A stretch of 64,000 nt of DNA from an uncultured Oscillospiraceae bacterium. GTDB lineage: Bacteria; Bacillota; Clostridia; Oscillospirales; Oscillospiraceae. The DNA lies in assembly GCA_947626315.1 (NCBI GenBank), contig CANQRQ010000001.1:1-64000 (forward strand), in the 5' to 3' direction. A model generated the notes under the pieces. It did not search any database. It had not been told where the DNA came from and worked only from the letters and a program-made list of their open reading frames with translations. Shown piece by piece: positions 8,315 through 17,565 of the stretch (its first letter is position 1; each line of letters opens with the position of its first letter). Made by a program: the position numbers and the translations under genes.

Positions 8315-9313
8315 ATGATCGAGATCAAAGAGCTTTGCAAGACCTTCCGCATGCCGGACGGCCGGCAGATCACCGCCCTGAGCGACATCAACCTGAGCAT
8401 TCAGGACGGAGAGATCTTCGGCATCATCGGCCTGTCCGGGGCGGGCAAGAGCACGCTGGTGCGATGTATCAATCTGCTGGAGCGGCCCAGCTCCGGCCAG
8501 GTGATCGTGGACGGCCGGGAGCTGACGGCGCTGAAGCCCAAGGAGCTGCGGCAGGCCCGCCGGTCCATGAGCATGATCTTTCAGGACTTCAACCTGCTGA
8601 TGCAGCGGACCGCGCTGGAGAACGTCTGCTTCCCCCTGGAGCTGAACGGCCTGCGGGGCGAGGCGGCCTGGCGGAAGAAGCGGGCCATGGAGCTGTTGGA
8701 GCTGGTGGGCCTGGCCGATAGGGCAAACTCCTATCCCTCTCAGCTCTCCGGCGGCCAAAAGCAGCGGGTGGCCATCGCCCGGGCCCTGGCCACAGAGCCG
8801 AAATACCTCCTCTGCGACGAGGCCACCAGCGCCCTGGACCCCAACACCACCCGCTCCATATTGGACCTGCTGCGGAGGATTAACGAGACCATGGGGGTCA
8901 CCATCGTGGTGATTACCCACGAGATGAAGGTGATCGACCAGATCTGCCACCGGGTGGCGGTGATCGACCAGAGCCGCATCGCGGAGCTGGGCCGGGTCAG
9001 CGAGGTGTTCACCAATCCCCGGTCCGATATCGCCCGGGAGCTGATCATCCCCCGGGACCGGGCGGTGCTGGACACCGCCGGCGGCCGCCGGATCCGCATC
9101 ACTTTCGACGGCAGCGACGCCAAGGCCCCGGTCATCTCCGAGATGGTCCTGGAGTGCCAGGCCCCGGTCAACATCCTCTTCGCGGACACCCGGGAGTTTG
9201 AGGGCGTCACCCACGGGCACATGATCGTGGAGCTGCCCAGCGACCCGCGGCAGGCGGAGAAACTCCTTGTCTGGCTGAAAAACAGCCAGGTGAAGTGGCA
9301 GGAGGAGGCGTGA
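8315..9313 (+). CDS. metN: Methionine ABC transporter ATP-binding protein
   Basis: The ATPase powers uptake of methionine through MetI. It has Walker A GLSGAGKST (from residue 39), Q-loop FQDFNLL, signature LSGGQKQR (about residue 144) and Walker B YLLCDEATSALDP. A C-terminal NIL domain (about 255-330) is the regulatory methionine-sensing domain of MetN proteins. At 332 residues the length is typical. The ATG lies 47 bases after the attenuator T-run with a GGGGGAACAGAGG ribosome region. It is followed after 2 bp by metI. Confidence 0.96.
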   Translation: MIEIKELCKTFRMPDGRQITALSDINLSIQDGEIFGIIGLSGAGKSTLVRCINLLERPSSGQVIVDGRELTALKPKELRQARRSMSMIFQDFNLLMQRTALENVCFPLELNGLRGEAAWRKKRAMELLELVGLADRANSYPSQLSGGQKQRVAIARALATEPKYLLCDEATSALDPNTTRSILDLLRRINETMGVTIVVITHEMKVIDQICHRVAVIDQSRIAELGRVSEVFTNPRSDIARELIIPRDRAVLDTAGGRRIRITFDGSDAKAPVISEMVLECQAPVNILFADTREFEGVTHGHMIVELPSDPRQAEKLLVWLKNSQVKWQEEA

Positions 9314-9315
9314 AC

Positions 9316-9996
9316 ATGCTGTCGGAAATGTTTTATAAGCTCTGGGCAAACCACCTGATCCAGATCGGCATCTGGGAGACCGTCTACATGACCTTCCTCT
9401 CCACCGCCATCGCCTACCTGATCGGCCTGCCCCTGGGTCTGATCCTCACCGTCACCGACGAGGGGGGCATCCGCCCCGTCCGCTGGCTCAACCGGCTGCT
9501 GGGCTTTGTGGTGAACTTTTTCCGGAGCATCCCCTTTATCATCCTCATGGTGGCCATGCTGCCGGTGGCCCGCCTGATCGTGGGCACCGCCCTGGGCAAC
9601 AAGGCCATGATCGTGATGCTGGTCATCGCCGCCGCGCCCTACGTGGCGCGGATGGTGGAATCCTCCGTCAAGGAGGTGGACGCGGGGGTGATCGAGGCCG
9701 CCAACTCCATGGGGGCCAACAACCTGCAGATCGTCCTCAAGGTGCTTTTGCCGGAGGCAAAGCCCTCTCTGATCCTGGGCGCGGTGATCTCCACCGTGAC
9801 CATCCTCAGCTACTCCGCCATGGCCAGCACCATCGGCGGGACGGGTCTGGGGCAGATCGCCATCATTTACGGCCATCAGCGCAGCAATGACGACATCACC
9901 TGGATCTGTGTGATTTTGACTGTAATTATCGTTCAGATAATTCAGGAGGTGGGCAATACCATCGCCCGCCGGACCGATAAAAGAAGCAGAAATTAA
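9316..9996 (+). CDS. metI: Methionine ABC transporter permease
   Basis: A five-helix MetI-type membrane channel of 226 residues. I chose the ATG at 9316, two bases after the metN stop, because GGAGGAGG lies about 7 bases upstream; an in-frame codon at 9295 would overlap metN without a better ribosome site. The EAA-type loop AANSMGANNLQIVLKVLLPEA contacts the ATPase. The position between metN and metQ settles the assignment. Confidence 0.95.
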   Translation: MLSEMFYKLWANHLIQIGIWETVYMTFLSTAIAYLIGLPLGLILTVTDEGGIRPVRWLNRLLGFVVNFFRSIPFIILMVAMLPVARLIVGTALGNKAMIVMLVIAAAPYVARMVESSVKEVDAGVIEAANSMGANNLQIVLKVLLPEAKPSLILGAVISTVTILSYSAMASTIGGTGLGQIAIIYGHQRSNDDITWICVILTVIIVQIIQEVGNTIARRTDKRSRN

Positions 9997-10013
9997 AACA
10001 GGAGGAAACAAAC

Positions 10014-10907
10014 ATGAAAAAGACACTCGTACTCGTTCTCGGCCTGGCCCTGATCCTGTCCCTGGCCGCCTGCGGCGGAAACGCCGCCCCTGCCGCCGAA
10101 GCCCCCGCCGCCGAGGCTCCCGCCGCGGAGACGCCTGCTGAGGAAGCCCCCGCCGCCGAAGACGCCGCCCTGGAACCTCTGGTGGTGGGCGCCAGCTCCA
10201 CCCCCCACGCCGAGATCCTGGAGCAGGTGAAGCCCGCGCTGGCCGAAGCCGGCTACGACCTGCAGATCGTGGTCTATGACGACTACATCTTGCCCAACCA
10301 GGCCCTGGCCGACGGGGACCTGGACGCCAACTACTTCCAGCACACCCCCTACCTGAACAGCTACAACGCCTCCAACGGCACCGACCTGGTGGCCGCAGCG
10401 GCGATCCACTATGAGCCCTTCGGCATCTACGGCAACGGCGTGACCGATCTGGCCCAGCTGGCCGACGGCGCCTCCATCATCATCCCCGCTGACGACAGCA
10501 ACGAGACCCGCGCCCTGTTCCTGCTCCAGCAGGAGGGCCTGATCACCCTGCCCGAGGACGCCAGTGCGGAAGCGGGCGTCACCACCCTGGACATCGTGGA
10601 CGACGGCGGTTATGACATTCAGGCCGTCCAGGCCGACACCGTGCCCGCCCAGCTGGCCAACAGCGCAGAGGGCACCATCGCCGTCATCAACGGCAACTAC
10701 GCCCTGCAGGCCGGCCTGAGCATCGCCGACGCCCTGGCCGTGGAGGACGCCTCCGGCACCGCCGCCCAGACCTACGCCAACGTGATCGCCGTGCGCAGCG
10801 GCGACGAGGGCAGCGAGAAGATCCAGGCCCTGGTCAACGCCCTGCTGGCCGACAGCACGAAGGACTACATCACCGCCACCTACAACGGAGCCGTGGTAGT
10901 TTTCTAA
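10014..10907 (+). CDS. metQ: Methionine-binding lipoprotein
   Basis: The substrate-binding part of the importer, anchored outside the membrane. The signal peptide ends in the lipobox LSLAACGG with the lipidated cysteine at residue 20. A low-complexity Ala/Pro/Glu tether (about 25-50) precedes the NlpA/MetQ domain, which starts at PLVVGASSTPHAEILEQVKPAL and includes the family-typical YFQHTPYLNSYN. It is 297 residues long, 17 bp after metI, and is followed by a very strong terminator. Related NlpA lipoproteins can prefer other amino acids, but metN, metI and the Met-rich leader favour methionine. Confidence 0.94.
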   Translation: MKKTLVLVLGLALILSLAACGGNAAPAAEAPAAEAPAAETPAEEAPAAEDAALEPLVVGASSTPHAEILEQVKPALAEAGYDLQIVVYDDYILPNQALADGDLDANYFQHTPYLNSYNASNGTDLVAAAAIHYEPFGIYGNGVTDLAQLADGASIIIPADDSNETRALFLLQQEGLITLPEDASAEAGVTTLDIVDDGGYDIQAVQADTVPAQLANSAEGTIAVINGNYALQAGLSIADALAVEDASGTAAQTYANVIAVRSGDEGSEKIQALVNALLADSTKDYITATYNGAVVVF

Positions 10908-10910
10908 GAT

Positions 10911-10955
10911 TTTAGCAAAGAAGGGCCGTCATGGCCCTTCTTTGCTAAAAAGAGC
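10911..10955 (+). terminator. metNIQ terminator
   Basis: A perfect 17-bp stem (10911-10927 with 10933-10949) and 5-base loop, starting 3 bp after the metQ stop codon. The A/T-rich base of the stem gives T-runs on both strands, so it may act in both directions. Confidence 0.9.
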
Positions 10956-11110
10956 TGCAGCCCGCTGCAGCGCACGACAAACCCCGTCAAAGACGGGGTT
11001 TGCGCACGTTTGCGGGCTGAGAAGTGTTTTTTCCGAGGCACATGTCCCCGGAAAAAACGAATTAAATTGCTTTCGCGCCTGCGGGCGCGAAACTCTGCGA
11101 GGCTTTTTTC
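10956..11110. repeat. Chain of hairpins between metQ and the M14 peptidase
   Basis: Three further inverted repeats fill this gene-free stretch. One is 10978-10988 with 10992-11002 (11 bp, 3-base loop), enclosed by 10959-10965 with 11012-11018. The second is 11027-11035 with 11049-11057 (9 bp). The third is 11071-11079 with 11084-11092 (9 bp). They lie downstream of both convergent genes and may be stacked terminators. I see no gene here. Confidence 0.6.
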
Positions 11111-11142
11111 TATATTGAATATTGAAAGACTTTTCCCGCCGC

Positions 11143-12420
11143 TCAGGTGAGCAGCGCGCCCAGGGTCAAAATGCCCAGGTTCTTTTCATAGAGGGCGGGG
11201 AAGTCCGTGACCGGCAGCGGGTTCTGCCCCAGGCCGGCCTCCATCGTGAAGCCCGGCCGGTCGAACTCCCGGATGAACCAGTCCTTATAGCCCGCGAAGC
11301 CGGAGGCGAAGGGCGCCTCCTCCACGGCATAGCCGGAGAGCTGGGAAAAGATCCGGGCGATGCGCAGCCCCTCCGGGGGCTCGTAGTCCAGATAGCGCCA
11401 GTAGAGCACCTCCCCCTGGCTGTGGTAGGCCAGGGTCAGCGCCGGGTCGAAGGCCAGGGTGAAGGCGTACATGGCCCGGCTCTCCGGGGCGCACAGGGGC
11501 GCGGCGCCCACAAAATCCGCCGGGGCGGGCCCCCGGACGCCCTGGGCGGCCTTGTTCTCCCAGGCCTGCTCCCAGCCGGCGGGGTATTGGAGATTCAGGT
11601 CCACCCCCCGGATGTTGGCTTTCCAGCCATCGGGAAAGGGGATCTGCGGAAAACGCGCGGCAATGTCCCGGGCGGCGCGGAAGAAAGCGCCCTCGCGCAG
11701 CTCGCCGGTAACCAGGTCCATCCCGTCCGGGTTCACCGCCGGGAGGATGCAGAGGGTGGCGTAGTCCAGGATTTCCCGGGCGGAGCGGCCGCAGAGCTCC
11801 CGCCCGTAGGCATAGGCTTCCGCCAACTCCTCCGTGAAGCGCAACAGCAGCGGCGTGGTGATCCACTCGTTGGCGTGGTGGGCGGCGTTGTAGGCCACCC
11901 GGTTCGCGCCGCGGCCCAGGCTCAGCCGCCAAAGGGGGCGGCCCATGACGCTCCGGCCGATCTCCCCTACGCGGAGAAAGGGATACCGGGCGGCCAGACC
12001 CCGCACGCAGAAGCCCACCAGGGCGGAGCTGTAGTTCAGGTCCCCGGGCACTACCGGAAAGCCCAGGGGGACCTTCAGCCGCGCCCCCGCCCCTAGGTTC
12101 CCGGCGGAAAGGCCGGGGTTGGCGGTCAGGATCGCCGCCTCCGAGCTGCCGAAGCGGCCGGCCACGGCCCGGAGGCTGTCCCCCGGCGCCGTCCGGTACA
12201 CCAGGCAGCCGGTGTACCAGGGCAGCAGCGCCCGGTGCGTGGCCGGGCCCGCGACGCCGTCGGCCCGAAGGCCCATCCGGCGCTGGAACTGCCGCAGCGC
12301 CCGCTCGGTTTCACCGCCGAAGAGCCCGTCGCAGACCGGCGTCCCGCAGTCCGCCCGCCGGAGCCCCAGCTGCAGCAGCTGCACCGCCGGTCCCCGGCTG
12401 CCCGGCCTGAGAATCCTCAT
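11143..12420 (-). CDS. LysM/peptidoglycan-binding M14 carboxypeptidase (gamma-D-glutamyl-diaminopimelate peptidase type)
   Basis: Predicted to cleave the gamma-D-Glu to diaminopimelate bond of cell-wall peptides. The ATG at 12420 follows GGGAGGGG and gives 425 residues. There is an N-terminal peptidoglycan-binding domain (about 1-70, ending ADGVAGPATHRALL), a LysM domain (about 75-120, YRTAPGDSLRAVAGRFG) and an M14 zinc carboxypeptidase domain. The zinc ligands are expected in NAAHHANEW and LAYHSQGE, and the catalytic glutamate in FTMEAGLGQNP. This architecture matches endopeptidase I of Lysinibacillus sphaericus. Like that enzyme it has no signal peptide, so it may act inside the mother cell on spore peptidoglycan or on recycled wall peptides; location is inference. 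Confidence 0.88.
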   Translation of the reverse strand: MRILRPGSRGPAVQLLQLGLRRADCGTPVCDGLFGGETERALRQFQRRMGLRADGVAGPATHRALLPWYTGCLVYRTAPGDSLRAVAGRFGSSEAAILTANPGLSAGNLGAGARLKVPLGFPVVPGDLNYSSALVGFCVRGLAARYPFLRVGEIGRSVMGRPLWRLSLGRGANRVAYNAAHHANEWITTPLLLRFTEELAEAYAYGRELCGRSAREILDYATLCILPAVNPDGMDLVTGELREGAFFRAARDIAARFPQIPFPDGWKANIRGVDLNLQYPAGWEQAWENKAAQGVRGPAPADFVGAAPLCAPESRAMYAFTLAFDPALTLAYHSQGEVLYWRYLDYEPPEGLRIARIFSQLSGYAVEEAPFASGFAGYKDWFIREFDRPGFTMEAGLGQNPLPVTDFPALYEKNLGILTLGALLT

Positions 12421-12490
12421 ACGCGTCCCCTCCCTGTAAACCGGTTCAGGCCATGTATATGCGCCCGGCCCGGGAAACAGACCCGCCCGC

Positions 12491-12519
12491 TTGCTTTCAG
12501 GCGGGAAATCGGGTATGAT
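12491..12519 (+). promoter_or_regulatory. proC promoter, TTGCTT-17-TATGAT
   Basis: TTGCTT (12491-12496) and TATGAT (12514-12519) are 17 bp apart, with the proC ATG about 28 bp further downstream. It lies in the 126-bp gap between divergent genes. Confidence 0.6.
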
Positions 12520-12546
12520 GGAGAAAACGGTAAGGAGGAAACGAAC

Positions 12547-13347
12547 ATGCCGGTATTGGGATTTATAGGCACGGGAAATATGGGCGGCGCCCTGGCCAGG
12601 GCCGCCGGGAAAAGGGCGGACAATGAGCTGCTTCTGGCAAACCGAAGCCCGGCCAAGGCGGAAGCGCTGGCCGAAGAGCTGGGCGGCCGGGCGGTGAGCA
12701 ACCGGGAGGCCGCGGCCCGGGCGGACTTTCTCTTTCTGGGCGTCAAGCCCCACCTGCTGCCGGAGATGCTGGCCGGGATCAGGGAGGTCCTGACGGCCCG
12801 GGCGGACCGGCCTGTGCTGGTCTCCATGGCGGCGGGCACCGGGATCGACCGGGTGCGGGAGCTCTCCGGCGGGGCCTGCCCGGTAATCCGCATCATGCCC
12901 AACACCCCCTGCGCCGTGGGGGAGGGAATGATCCTCTACGCCTGCGGGGAGGCGTTGCCGCCGGAAGCGGAGCAGACCTTCCTCAGGGCCATGGCCGGGG
13001 CGGGGCGCTTTGCCCGGATCGAGGAACGCCTGATTGACGCGGGCTCCGCCGTCTCCGGCTGCGGCCCTGCCTTCGCGGATCTGTTCATTGAAGCCCTGGC
13101 GGACGGGGGAGTGGCCTGCGGCTTGCCCCGGGCCTTGGCCCAGGAGCTGGCGGCCCAGATGGCCGTCGGCGCGGCCAGGCTGGTCCTGGAGACCGGGCGG
13201 CACCCCGGCGAACTGAAGGACGCCGTGTGCTCCCCCGGCGGCAGCACCATCCAGGGCGTCCGCGCCCTGGAGCGGGCGGGCTTTCGCGCCGCGGTGATGG
13301 ACGCGGTGATCGCCGCCTACGAAAAGACCCTGGAGCTGGGAAAATAA
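12547..13347 (+). CDS. proC: Pyrroline-5-carboxylate reductase
   Basis: Last step of proline synthesis, reducing pyrroline-5-carboxylate with NAD(P)H. The Rossmann motif GFIGTGNMG is at residues 5-13 and NRSPAKAEAL marks the cofactor-specificity loop. The C-terminal signature AVSGCGPAFADLFIEAL and DAVCSPGGSTIQGVRALE is the ProC hallmark. The ATG at 12547 follows TAAGGAGG with a 9-base gap, giving 266 residues. No other proline genes are adjacent. Confidence 0.96.
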   Translation: MPVLGFIGTGNMGGALARAAGKRADNELLLANRSPAKAEALAEELGGRAVSNREAAARADFLFLGVKPHLLPEMLAGIREVLTARADRPVLVSMAAGTGIDRVRELSGGACPVIRIMPNTPCAVGEGMILYACGEALPPEAEQTFLRAMAGAGRFARIEERLIDAGSAVSGCGPAFADLFIEALADGGVACGLPRALAQELAAQMAVGAARLVLETGRHPGELKDAVCSPGGSTIQGVRALERAGFRAAVMDAVIAAYEKTLELGK

Positions 13348-13393
13348 ACTTAAATTATAACGGTATATACGATTTAATTTAAAATCAAATCAA

Positions 13394-13423
13394 GCGGAAA
13401 GCGGAGCGAAGCCCCGCTTCCGC
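13394..13423 (+). terminator. Possible proC terminator hairpin
   Basis: Bases 13394-13404 and 13414-13423 can form a GC-rich stem with one bulged A. There is no T-run after it, so this is a weak call. The rest of the 145-bp proC-spoVT gap is AT-rich with no clear promoter that I would defend. Confidence 0.35.
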
Positions 13424-13492
13424 CGGCTGCATAATATTCCTTTATCTGCAAACACTATCACGGCAGAGAAAAACAGACAAAGGAGTAAAGAC

Positions 13493-14035
13493 ATGAAAGC
13501 AACCGGAATTGTCCGCAGGATAGATGATCTTGGCAGAGTTGTGATCCCCAAAGAGATCCGCCGCACCATGCGCATCCGCGAGGGCGACCCGCTGGAGATT
13601 TTCACCGATAAGGACGGGGAGCTGATTTTCAAAAAATATTCTCCCATCGGAGAGCTCTCCGATTTTGCCGCCCAGATCTGTGACAGTCTGCGCAAATCCA
13701 CCGACGGCATTGCCGCCGTCTGTGACCGGGACGCGGTCATTGCCATTGCCGGCGGGGCGAAAAAGGAGCTGCTGGACCGGCCGGTGAGCCCCCAGCTCAC
13801 GGAGATCATGGACGCCCGCGGCACCTACCGGCACGCCAACGGCGGCAGCAGCCTGCCCGTCTCCGCCGGGGACGAGAAGTTCTGCCTGTCCGTGGCCGCG
13901 CCGATCATCACCGAGGGGGACGTCATGGGCTGCGTGCTCTTTGTCACGCCCCGGGGCAGCGCCCCTGCCACCGAGGTGGAGTACAAGCTGGCCCAGACGG
14001 TGGCGATCTTCCTGGGAAAGCAGATGGAGAGCTGA
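13493..14035 (+). CDS. spoVT: AbrB-family sporulation regulator (SpoVT-like)
   Basis: A transition-state/sporulation transcription factor. The 180-residue protein has an AbrB swapped-hairpin DNA-binding domain at residues 1-50 (MKATGIVRRIDDLGRVVIPKE) and a C-terminal GAF-like domain (about 55-178). This is the two-domain form of SpoVT, not the short AbrB. The ATG at 13493 follows AAAGGAG by 7 bases. Its presence supports a spore-forming host. The GAF ligand is not known from sequence. Confidence 0.92.
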   Translation: MKATGIVRRIDDLGRVVIPKEIRRTMRIREGDPLEIFTDKDGELIFKKYSPIGELSDFAAQICDSLRKSTDGIAAVCDRDAVIAIAGGAKKELLDRPVSPQLTEIMDARGTYRHANGGSSLPVSAGDEKFCLSVAAPIITEGDVMGCVLFVTPRGSAPATEVEYKLAQTVAIFLGKQMES

Positions 14036-14059
14036 GGGCACGGCGCTCTGAGCAAACGA

Positions 14060-14106
14060 CAGCCAGGCACGCTGACGGATTTTCTCGTCAGCGTGCCTGG
14101 CTGTTT
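14060..14106 (+). terminator. spoVT terminator hairpin
   Basis: A perfect 18-bp stem (14060-14077 with 14086-14103) and 8-base loop lie 24 bp after the spoVT stop codon. Only three T residues follow, but the stem is very stable. Confidence 0.75.
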
Positions 14107-14169
14107 GGCGGAAAAAGCCCCTGTTGTCAGGCTTCCGGCGAAAAACAGGGGAAATTTCGTATTTTCTTC

Positions 14170-14198
14170 TTGACTTTCAGCCTATTCGATGATACCAT
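14170..14198 (+). promoter_or_regulatory. rpsO promoter, TTGACT-17-TACCAT
   Basis: TTGACT (14170-14175) and TACCAT (14193-14198) are 17 bp apart. This leaves an untranslated leader of about 105 bases before rpsO, long enough for the S15 autoregulatory structure found in many bacteria; I cannot fold it reliably by eye. Confidence 0.55.
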
Positions 14199-14311
14199 AC
14201 CAAAGAACGCGCCCGCGCTCTCAGCCCTGGGGTCATGCCGCCGATGCGGTGTCCTTTCCGCCCAAGGCTTGGACGCAGGGTATAGAATTGGAAGAAAGGG
14301 GTATCCTAACC

Positions 14312-14578
14312 ATGATCACCAAAGAAGTCAAGACCAAAGTTATCGCCGAGAACGCCACCCACGAGGGAGACACCGGTTCTCCCGAGGTCCAGATCGCCAT
14401 TCTCACCCAGCGCATCCGCGAGCTGACCGAGCATCTCAAGCAGCACCCCAACGACGGGCACAGCCGTCTGGGCATGTACAAGATGGTCGGCAAGCGCCGC
14501 CGTCTGCTGGACTACCTGGCGAAAAAGGACATTGAGCGCTACCGTGCCATCATCGCAAAGCTGGGCATCCGCAAGTAA
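14312..14578 (+). CDS. rpsO: 30S ribosomal protein S15
   Basis: Primary 16S rRNA-binding protein of the small-subunit platform. The 88-residue product has the family sequence [17 protein letters not shown], the HxxDxHSRxGL-type loop ([25 protein letters not shown]) and ends KLGIRK. The ATG at 14312 follows GAAGAAAGGGG. Its position before pnp is the widely conserved rpsO-pnp order. Confidence 0.98.
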   Translation: MITKEVKTKVIAENATHEGDTGSPEVQIAILTQRIRELTEHLKQHPNDGHSRLGMYKMVGKRRRLLDYLAKKDIERYRAIIAKLGIRK

Positions 14579-14618
14579 AAAGCTTGCGTCCCGCCCATTC
14601 TGAAGGTTATGAAGGTTT

Positions 14619-14658
14619 TTGCAGGGGGACAATTGAATAGGTCCTCCTGCAATTTTTA
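14619..14658 (+). terminator. rpsO-pnp intergenic hairpin with T-run
   Basis: Bases 14619-14630 pair with 14641-14652 (12 bp with one G-U) around a 10-base loop, followed by TTTTTA. In other bacteria the hairpin between rpsO and pnp is both a partial terminator and an RNase III site for Pnp autocontrol; either is possible here. Confidence 0.75.
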
Positions 14659-14726
14659 TAGACCGCCGTTCCCACAAAGCCCGTAAGCGGGGTTCCGTAT
14701 CCGCCCGAAGAAGAAGGAGAAAACAT

Positions 14727-16847
14727 ATGATTATCACCAACAAGCAATTCCCCAACTACAAGAAGTATGAAATGATGTACGAAGGCCGTCCGCTGAGCCT
14801 GGAGGTAGGCAAGCTGGCCGAGCTGTGCAACGCCTCTGTGCTGGTCCGCTACGGCGAGACCACCGTTCTGGTCACCTGCACCGCCTCCGCCCGCCCCAAG
14901 GACGGCATCGATTACTTTCCCCTCGCCGTGGACTTTAATGAGAAGCTCTACGCGGTGGGCCGCATCCCCGGCAGCTTCATGCGCCGGGAGGGCCGTCCCA
15001 GCCTGCCCGCCGTGCTGGCCGGCCGCCTGATCGACCGCCCCATGCGCCCCCTGTTCCCCTCCGACCTGCGCAACGATGTGATCATCGCCTGCGAGGTCCT
15101 CTCCGTGGACCGGGACTGCTCCCCGGAGATCACCGCCATGATCGGCGCCTCCGCCGCCGTCTCCATCTCCGACGTGCCCTTTAACGGGCCCATCGCCGGC
15201 ATCGTCCTGGGCTGGGACGGGGAGAAGTACCTCTTCAACCCCACCAAGGCCGAGCGGGAGACGAACCGCATGACCACCACCGTGGCCGCTACCCACAAGA
15301 AGATCGTCATGATCGAGTCCGAGGCCGACCAGGTGCCCGACGAGGTCATGTATGAGGGCATTGTCCAGGCCCACGAGCATCTCCAGCCGGTGCTGGACCT
15401 GATCGACCGGATGGTTGCCGAGGTGGGCAAGCCCAAGTTCGAGTACGAGCACGCCGCCTTTGACGACGAGCTCTTCGAGCTGCTGGTGAACAACGAGTTC
15501 ACATCCATGGAGGCCTGCATGGACACCGACGACAAGAACGTGCGGGAAGCCCGTGTCAACGAGTGGGTCACCATGGTGCAGGAGAAGTACGGCGAGGAGC
15601 ACCCGGACATGATGCAGTACATGGACGAGATCCTGTACAAGCTGCAGAAAAAGGTCGTCAAGAAGTGGCTCCTGGCCGGCAAGCGGGTCGACGGCCGCCG
15701 CATGGACGAGATCCGGCCCCTGGCCGCCGAGGTTGGCGTGATCCCCCGGGTCCACGGCTCCGGCCTCTTCACCCGCGGCCAGACCCAGGTGCTCTCCATC
15801 GCCACCCTGGCCACCCTCAGCGAGGCCCAGAAGCTGGACACCATCTGGGAAGAGGAAGAGAAGCGCTTCATGCACCACTACAATATGCCCCCCTATTCCA
15901 CCGGCGACGCCCGGCCCGCCCGCAGCGTCGGCCGCCGGGAGTACGGCCACGGCGCGCTGGTAGAGAAGGCGCTGCAGTGCGTGATCCCCAGCATTGAGGA
16001 CTTCCCCTATGCCATCCGCGTGGTCTCCGAGGTGGTATCCTCCAACGGCTCCACCTCCCAGGGCTCCATCTGCGGCACCACCCTGGCCCTCATGGACGCG
16101 GGTGTGCCCATCAAGGCCCCTGTGGCCGGCATCTCCTGCGGCCTGATCCAGGACGGGGACAACTTCACCACCTTTATCGACATCCAGGGCGTGGAGGACT
16201 TCCACGGCGAGATGGACTTCAAGGTGGCCGGCACCAAGAAGGGCATCACCGCCATCCAGATGGACCTGAAGAACGACGGCCTCAAGCATGAGATCGTCAA
16301 GGAGGCCTTTGCCAAGACCAAGGAGGCCCGCTTCCAGATCCTGGACGCCATTATGCTCAAGGCCATCCCCGAGCCCCGGAAGGAGCTGGCCAAGACGGCC
16401 CCCAAGATGATCCAGATGAAGATCAACCCGGACAAGATCCGGGAGGTCATCGGCTCCGGCGGCAAGGTCATCCAGAAGATCACCGCCGACACCGGCTGCA
16501 AGATCGACATCAACGACGACGGCTCCATCTTCATCGCCTCCTCCGATATCGAGGCCTGCCGGGCCGCCCGCAAGACCATCGAGGACATCGTCTTCGAGCC
16601 CGAGGTGGGCGCGCTGTACTACGGCGAGGTCAAGCGGATCATCTCCAACCTGGGCGCCTTCGTGGAGCTGGCCCCGGGCAAGGACGCCATGTGCCACATC
16701 AAGGACCTGGAGTTCAAGCGCACCGAGAAGGTGGAGGACGTGCTGAACGTGGGCGACAAGACCTGGGTCAAGTTCATCGGCATCGACGAGAAAGGCCGCT
16801 GGAACATCTCCCGCAAGGACGCCCTGAAGGAGCGCGGCGAGAAGTGA
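14727..16847 (+). CDS. pnp: Polynucleotide phosphorylase
   Basis: A 3'-to-5' phosphorolytic exoribonuclease of RNA turnover. The 706-residue protein has two RNase PH-like domains (about 10-225 and 320-545) joined by a helical segment. The second core carries GTSQGSICG-type sequence and the catalytic Asp region near [16 protein letters not shown] domain with GSGGKVIQ near residue 576 and an S1 domain (about 620-690, [21 protein letters not shown]) follow. The ATG at 14727 follows AGAAGGAG. Length and domain order are normal. Confidence 0.98.
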   Translation: MIITNKQFPNYKKYEMMYEGRPLSLEVGKLAELCNASVLVRYGETTVLVTCTASARPKDGIDYFPLAVDFNEKLYAVGRIPGSFMRREGRPSLPAVLAGRLIDRPMRPLFPSDLRNDVIIACEVLSVDRDCSPEITAMIGASAAVSISDVPFNGPIAGIVLGWDGEKYLFNPTKAERETNRMTTTVAATHKKIVMIESEADQVPDEVMYEGIVQAHEHLQPVLDLIDRMVAEVGKPKFEYEHAAFDDELFELLVNNEFTSMEACMDTDDKNVREARVNEWVTMVQEKYGEEHPDMMQYMDEILYKLQKKVVKKWLLAGKRVDGRRMDEIRPLAAEVGVIPRVHGSGLFTRGQTQVLSIATLATLSEAQKLDTIWEEEEKRFMHHYNMPPYSTGDARPARSVGRREYGHGALVEKALQCVIPSIEDFPYAIRVVSEVVSSNGSTSQGSICGTTLALMDAGVPIKAPVAGISCGLIQDGDNFTTFIDIQGVEDFHGEMDFKVAGTKKGITAIQMDLKNDGLKHEIVKEAFAKTKEARFQILDAIMLKAIPEPRKELAKTAPKMIQMKINPDKIREVIGSGGKVIQKITADTGCKIDINDDGSIFIASSDIEACRAARKTIEDIVFEPEVGALYYGEVKRIISNLGAFVELAPGKDAMCHIKDLEFKRTEKVEDVLNVGDKTWVKFIGIDEKGRWNISRKDALKERGEK

Positions 16848-16867
16848 GATTCCCCGCATAAGTATAA

Positions 16868-16906
16868 AAAAAGAAGCCAAGGCAGTTAAACCTTGGCTTC
16901 TTTTTA
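16868..16906. terminator. Bidirectional terminator between pnp and yesL-like gene
   Basis: A 12-bp stem (16871-16882 with 16891-16902) with an A-run before and a T-run after it. It serves pnp on the plus strand and the convergent gene ending at 16918 on the minus strand. Confidence 0.9.
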
Positions 16907-16917
16907 TATACTATACT

Positions 16918-17565
16918 TTATGCGTCCTTTTCCGGCTGGGAGGGCTCTTCCCGCTCCGTATACTGCCGGAAGACCCGCTCCAGGAACAGGGAGTGAAACA
17001 GAGCCAGCAGGGCGGGGAGAAAAAAGGCCGGCAGCAGAAAGCGCAGGCAGAGCCAGACGCTCCCGGCCAGGGACAGGCTCAGAACCAGGGTGACAGGCAG
17101 CTTTGCCAGAGAGAGCTTCATCGCGGCGGCGCAGAGCGCTTTGACAGAGAAGCGAAAGCGGGACAGCAGGGGGAAGACCCAGCAGAGCGGCCCCGCAGCC
17201 AGCAGCAGCAGGACCAGAGCGGCCCCCTCCGCCGGAAAGGCCAGCTGCTCCGGCAGGGGCAGGGATATCAGCAGCCGCAGAACCAGCAGGCACAGTAGCC
17301 ATAGGCCCCCCAGCAGCAGAGCGGCCAGGCAGCCGGACTTCAGCTCCGCCCGGAAGGTGCGGAAAAAGCGGGAGAGGGGGTTTGCCTCCTTTTGCCGGAG
17401 GCCCCGGGCGGCCGCATCATAGAGAGCGGCGGAGGCCGCCCCCGCCGTGATCAGGGGCAGGGAGAACAGCAGCCACAGCAGGCTCAGCAAAAAGAGATCC
17501 GCCAGAACGCCGAAGGGCTTCCAGGCAAAGCTCTCCGGGTTAAAAAAGCGGTTATTATTGCCCAT
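16918..17565 (-). CDS. YesL/DUF624-family membrane protein
   Basis: A polytopic membrane protein of 215 residues with about five hydrophobic helices. The N-terminal pattern, Phe/Trp-rich then LADLFLLSLLWLLFSLPLITAGAASAALYDAA, is typical of YesL-like proteins found beside carbohydrate ABC transporters in Firmicutes. Its molecular role is unknown. The start overlaps the end of the SGNH hydrolase gene by 11 bp, so the two are translationally coupled. It is the last gene of a three-gene minus-strand unit with the ROK-like kinase. Confidence 0.75.
   Translation of the reverse strand: MGNNNRFFNPESFAWKPFGVLADLFLLSLLWLLFSLPLITAGAASAALYDAAARGLRQKEANPLSRFFRTFRAELKSGCLAALLLGGLWLLCLLVLRLLISLPLPEQLAFPAEGAALVLLLLAAGPLCWVFPLLSRFRFSVKALCAAAMKLSLAKLPVTLVLSLSLAGSVWLCLRFLLPAFFLPALLALFHSLFLERVFRQYTEREEPSQPEKDA

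Noticed and set aside
13424-13492. Possible sporulation (sigma-G-like) promoter before spoVT
   Set aside because: A GCATA sequence is present, but the matching -10 element at proper distance is too poor to claim.
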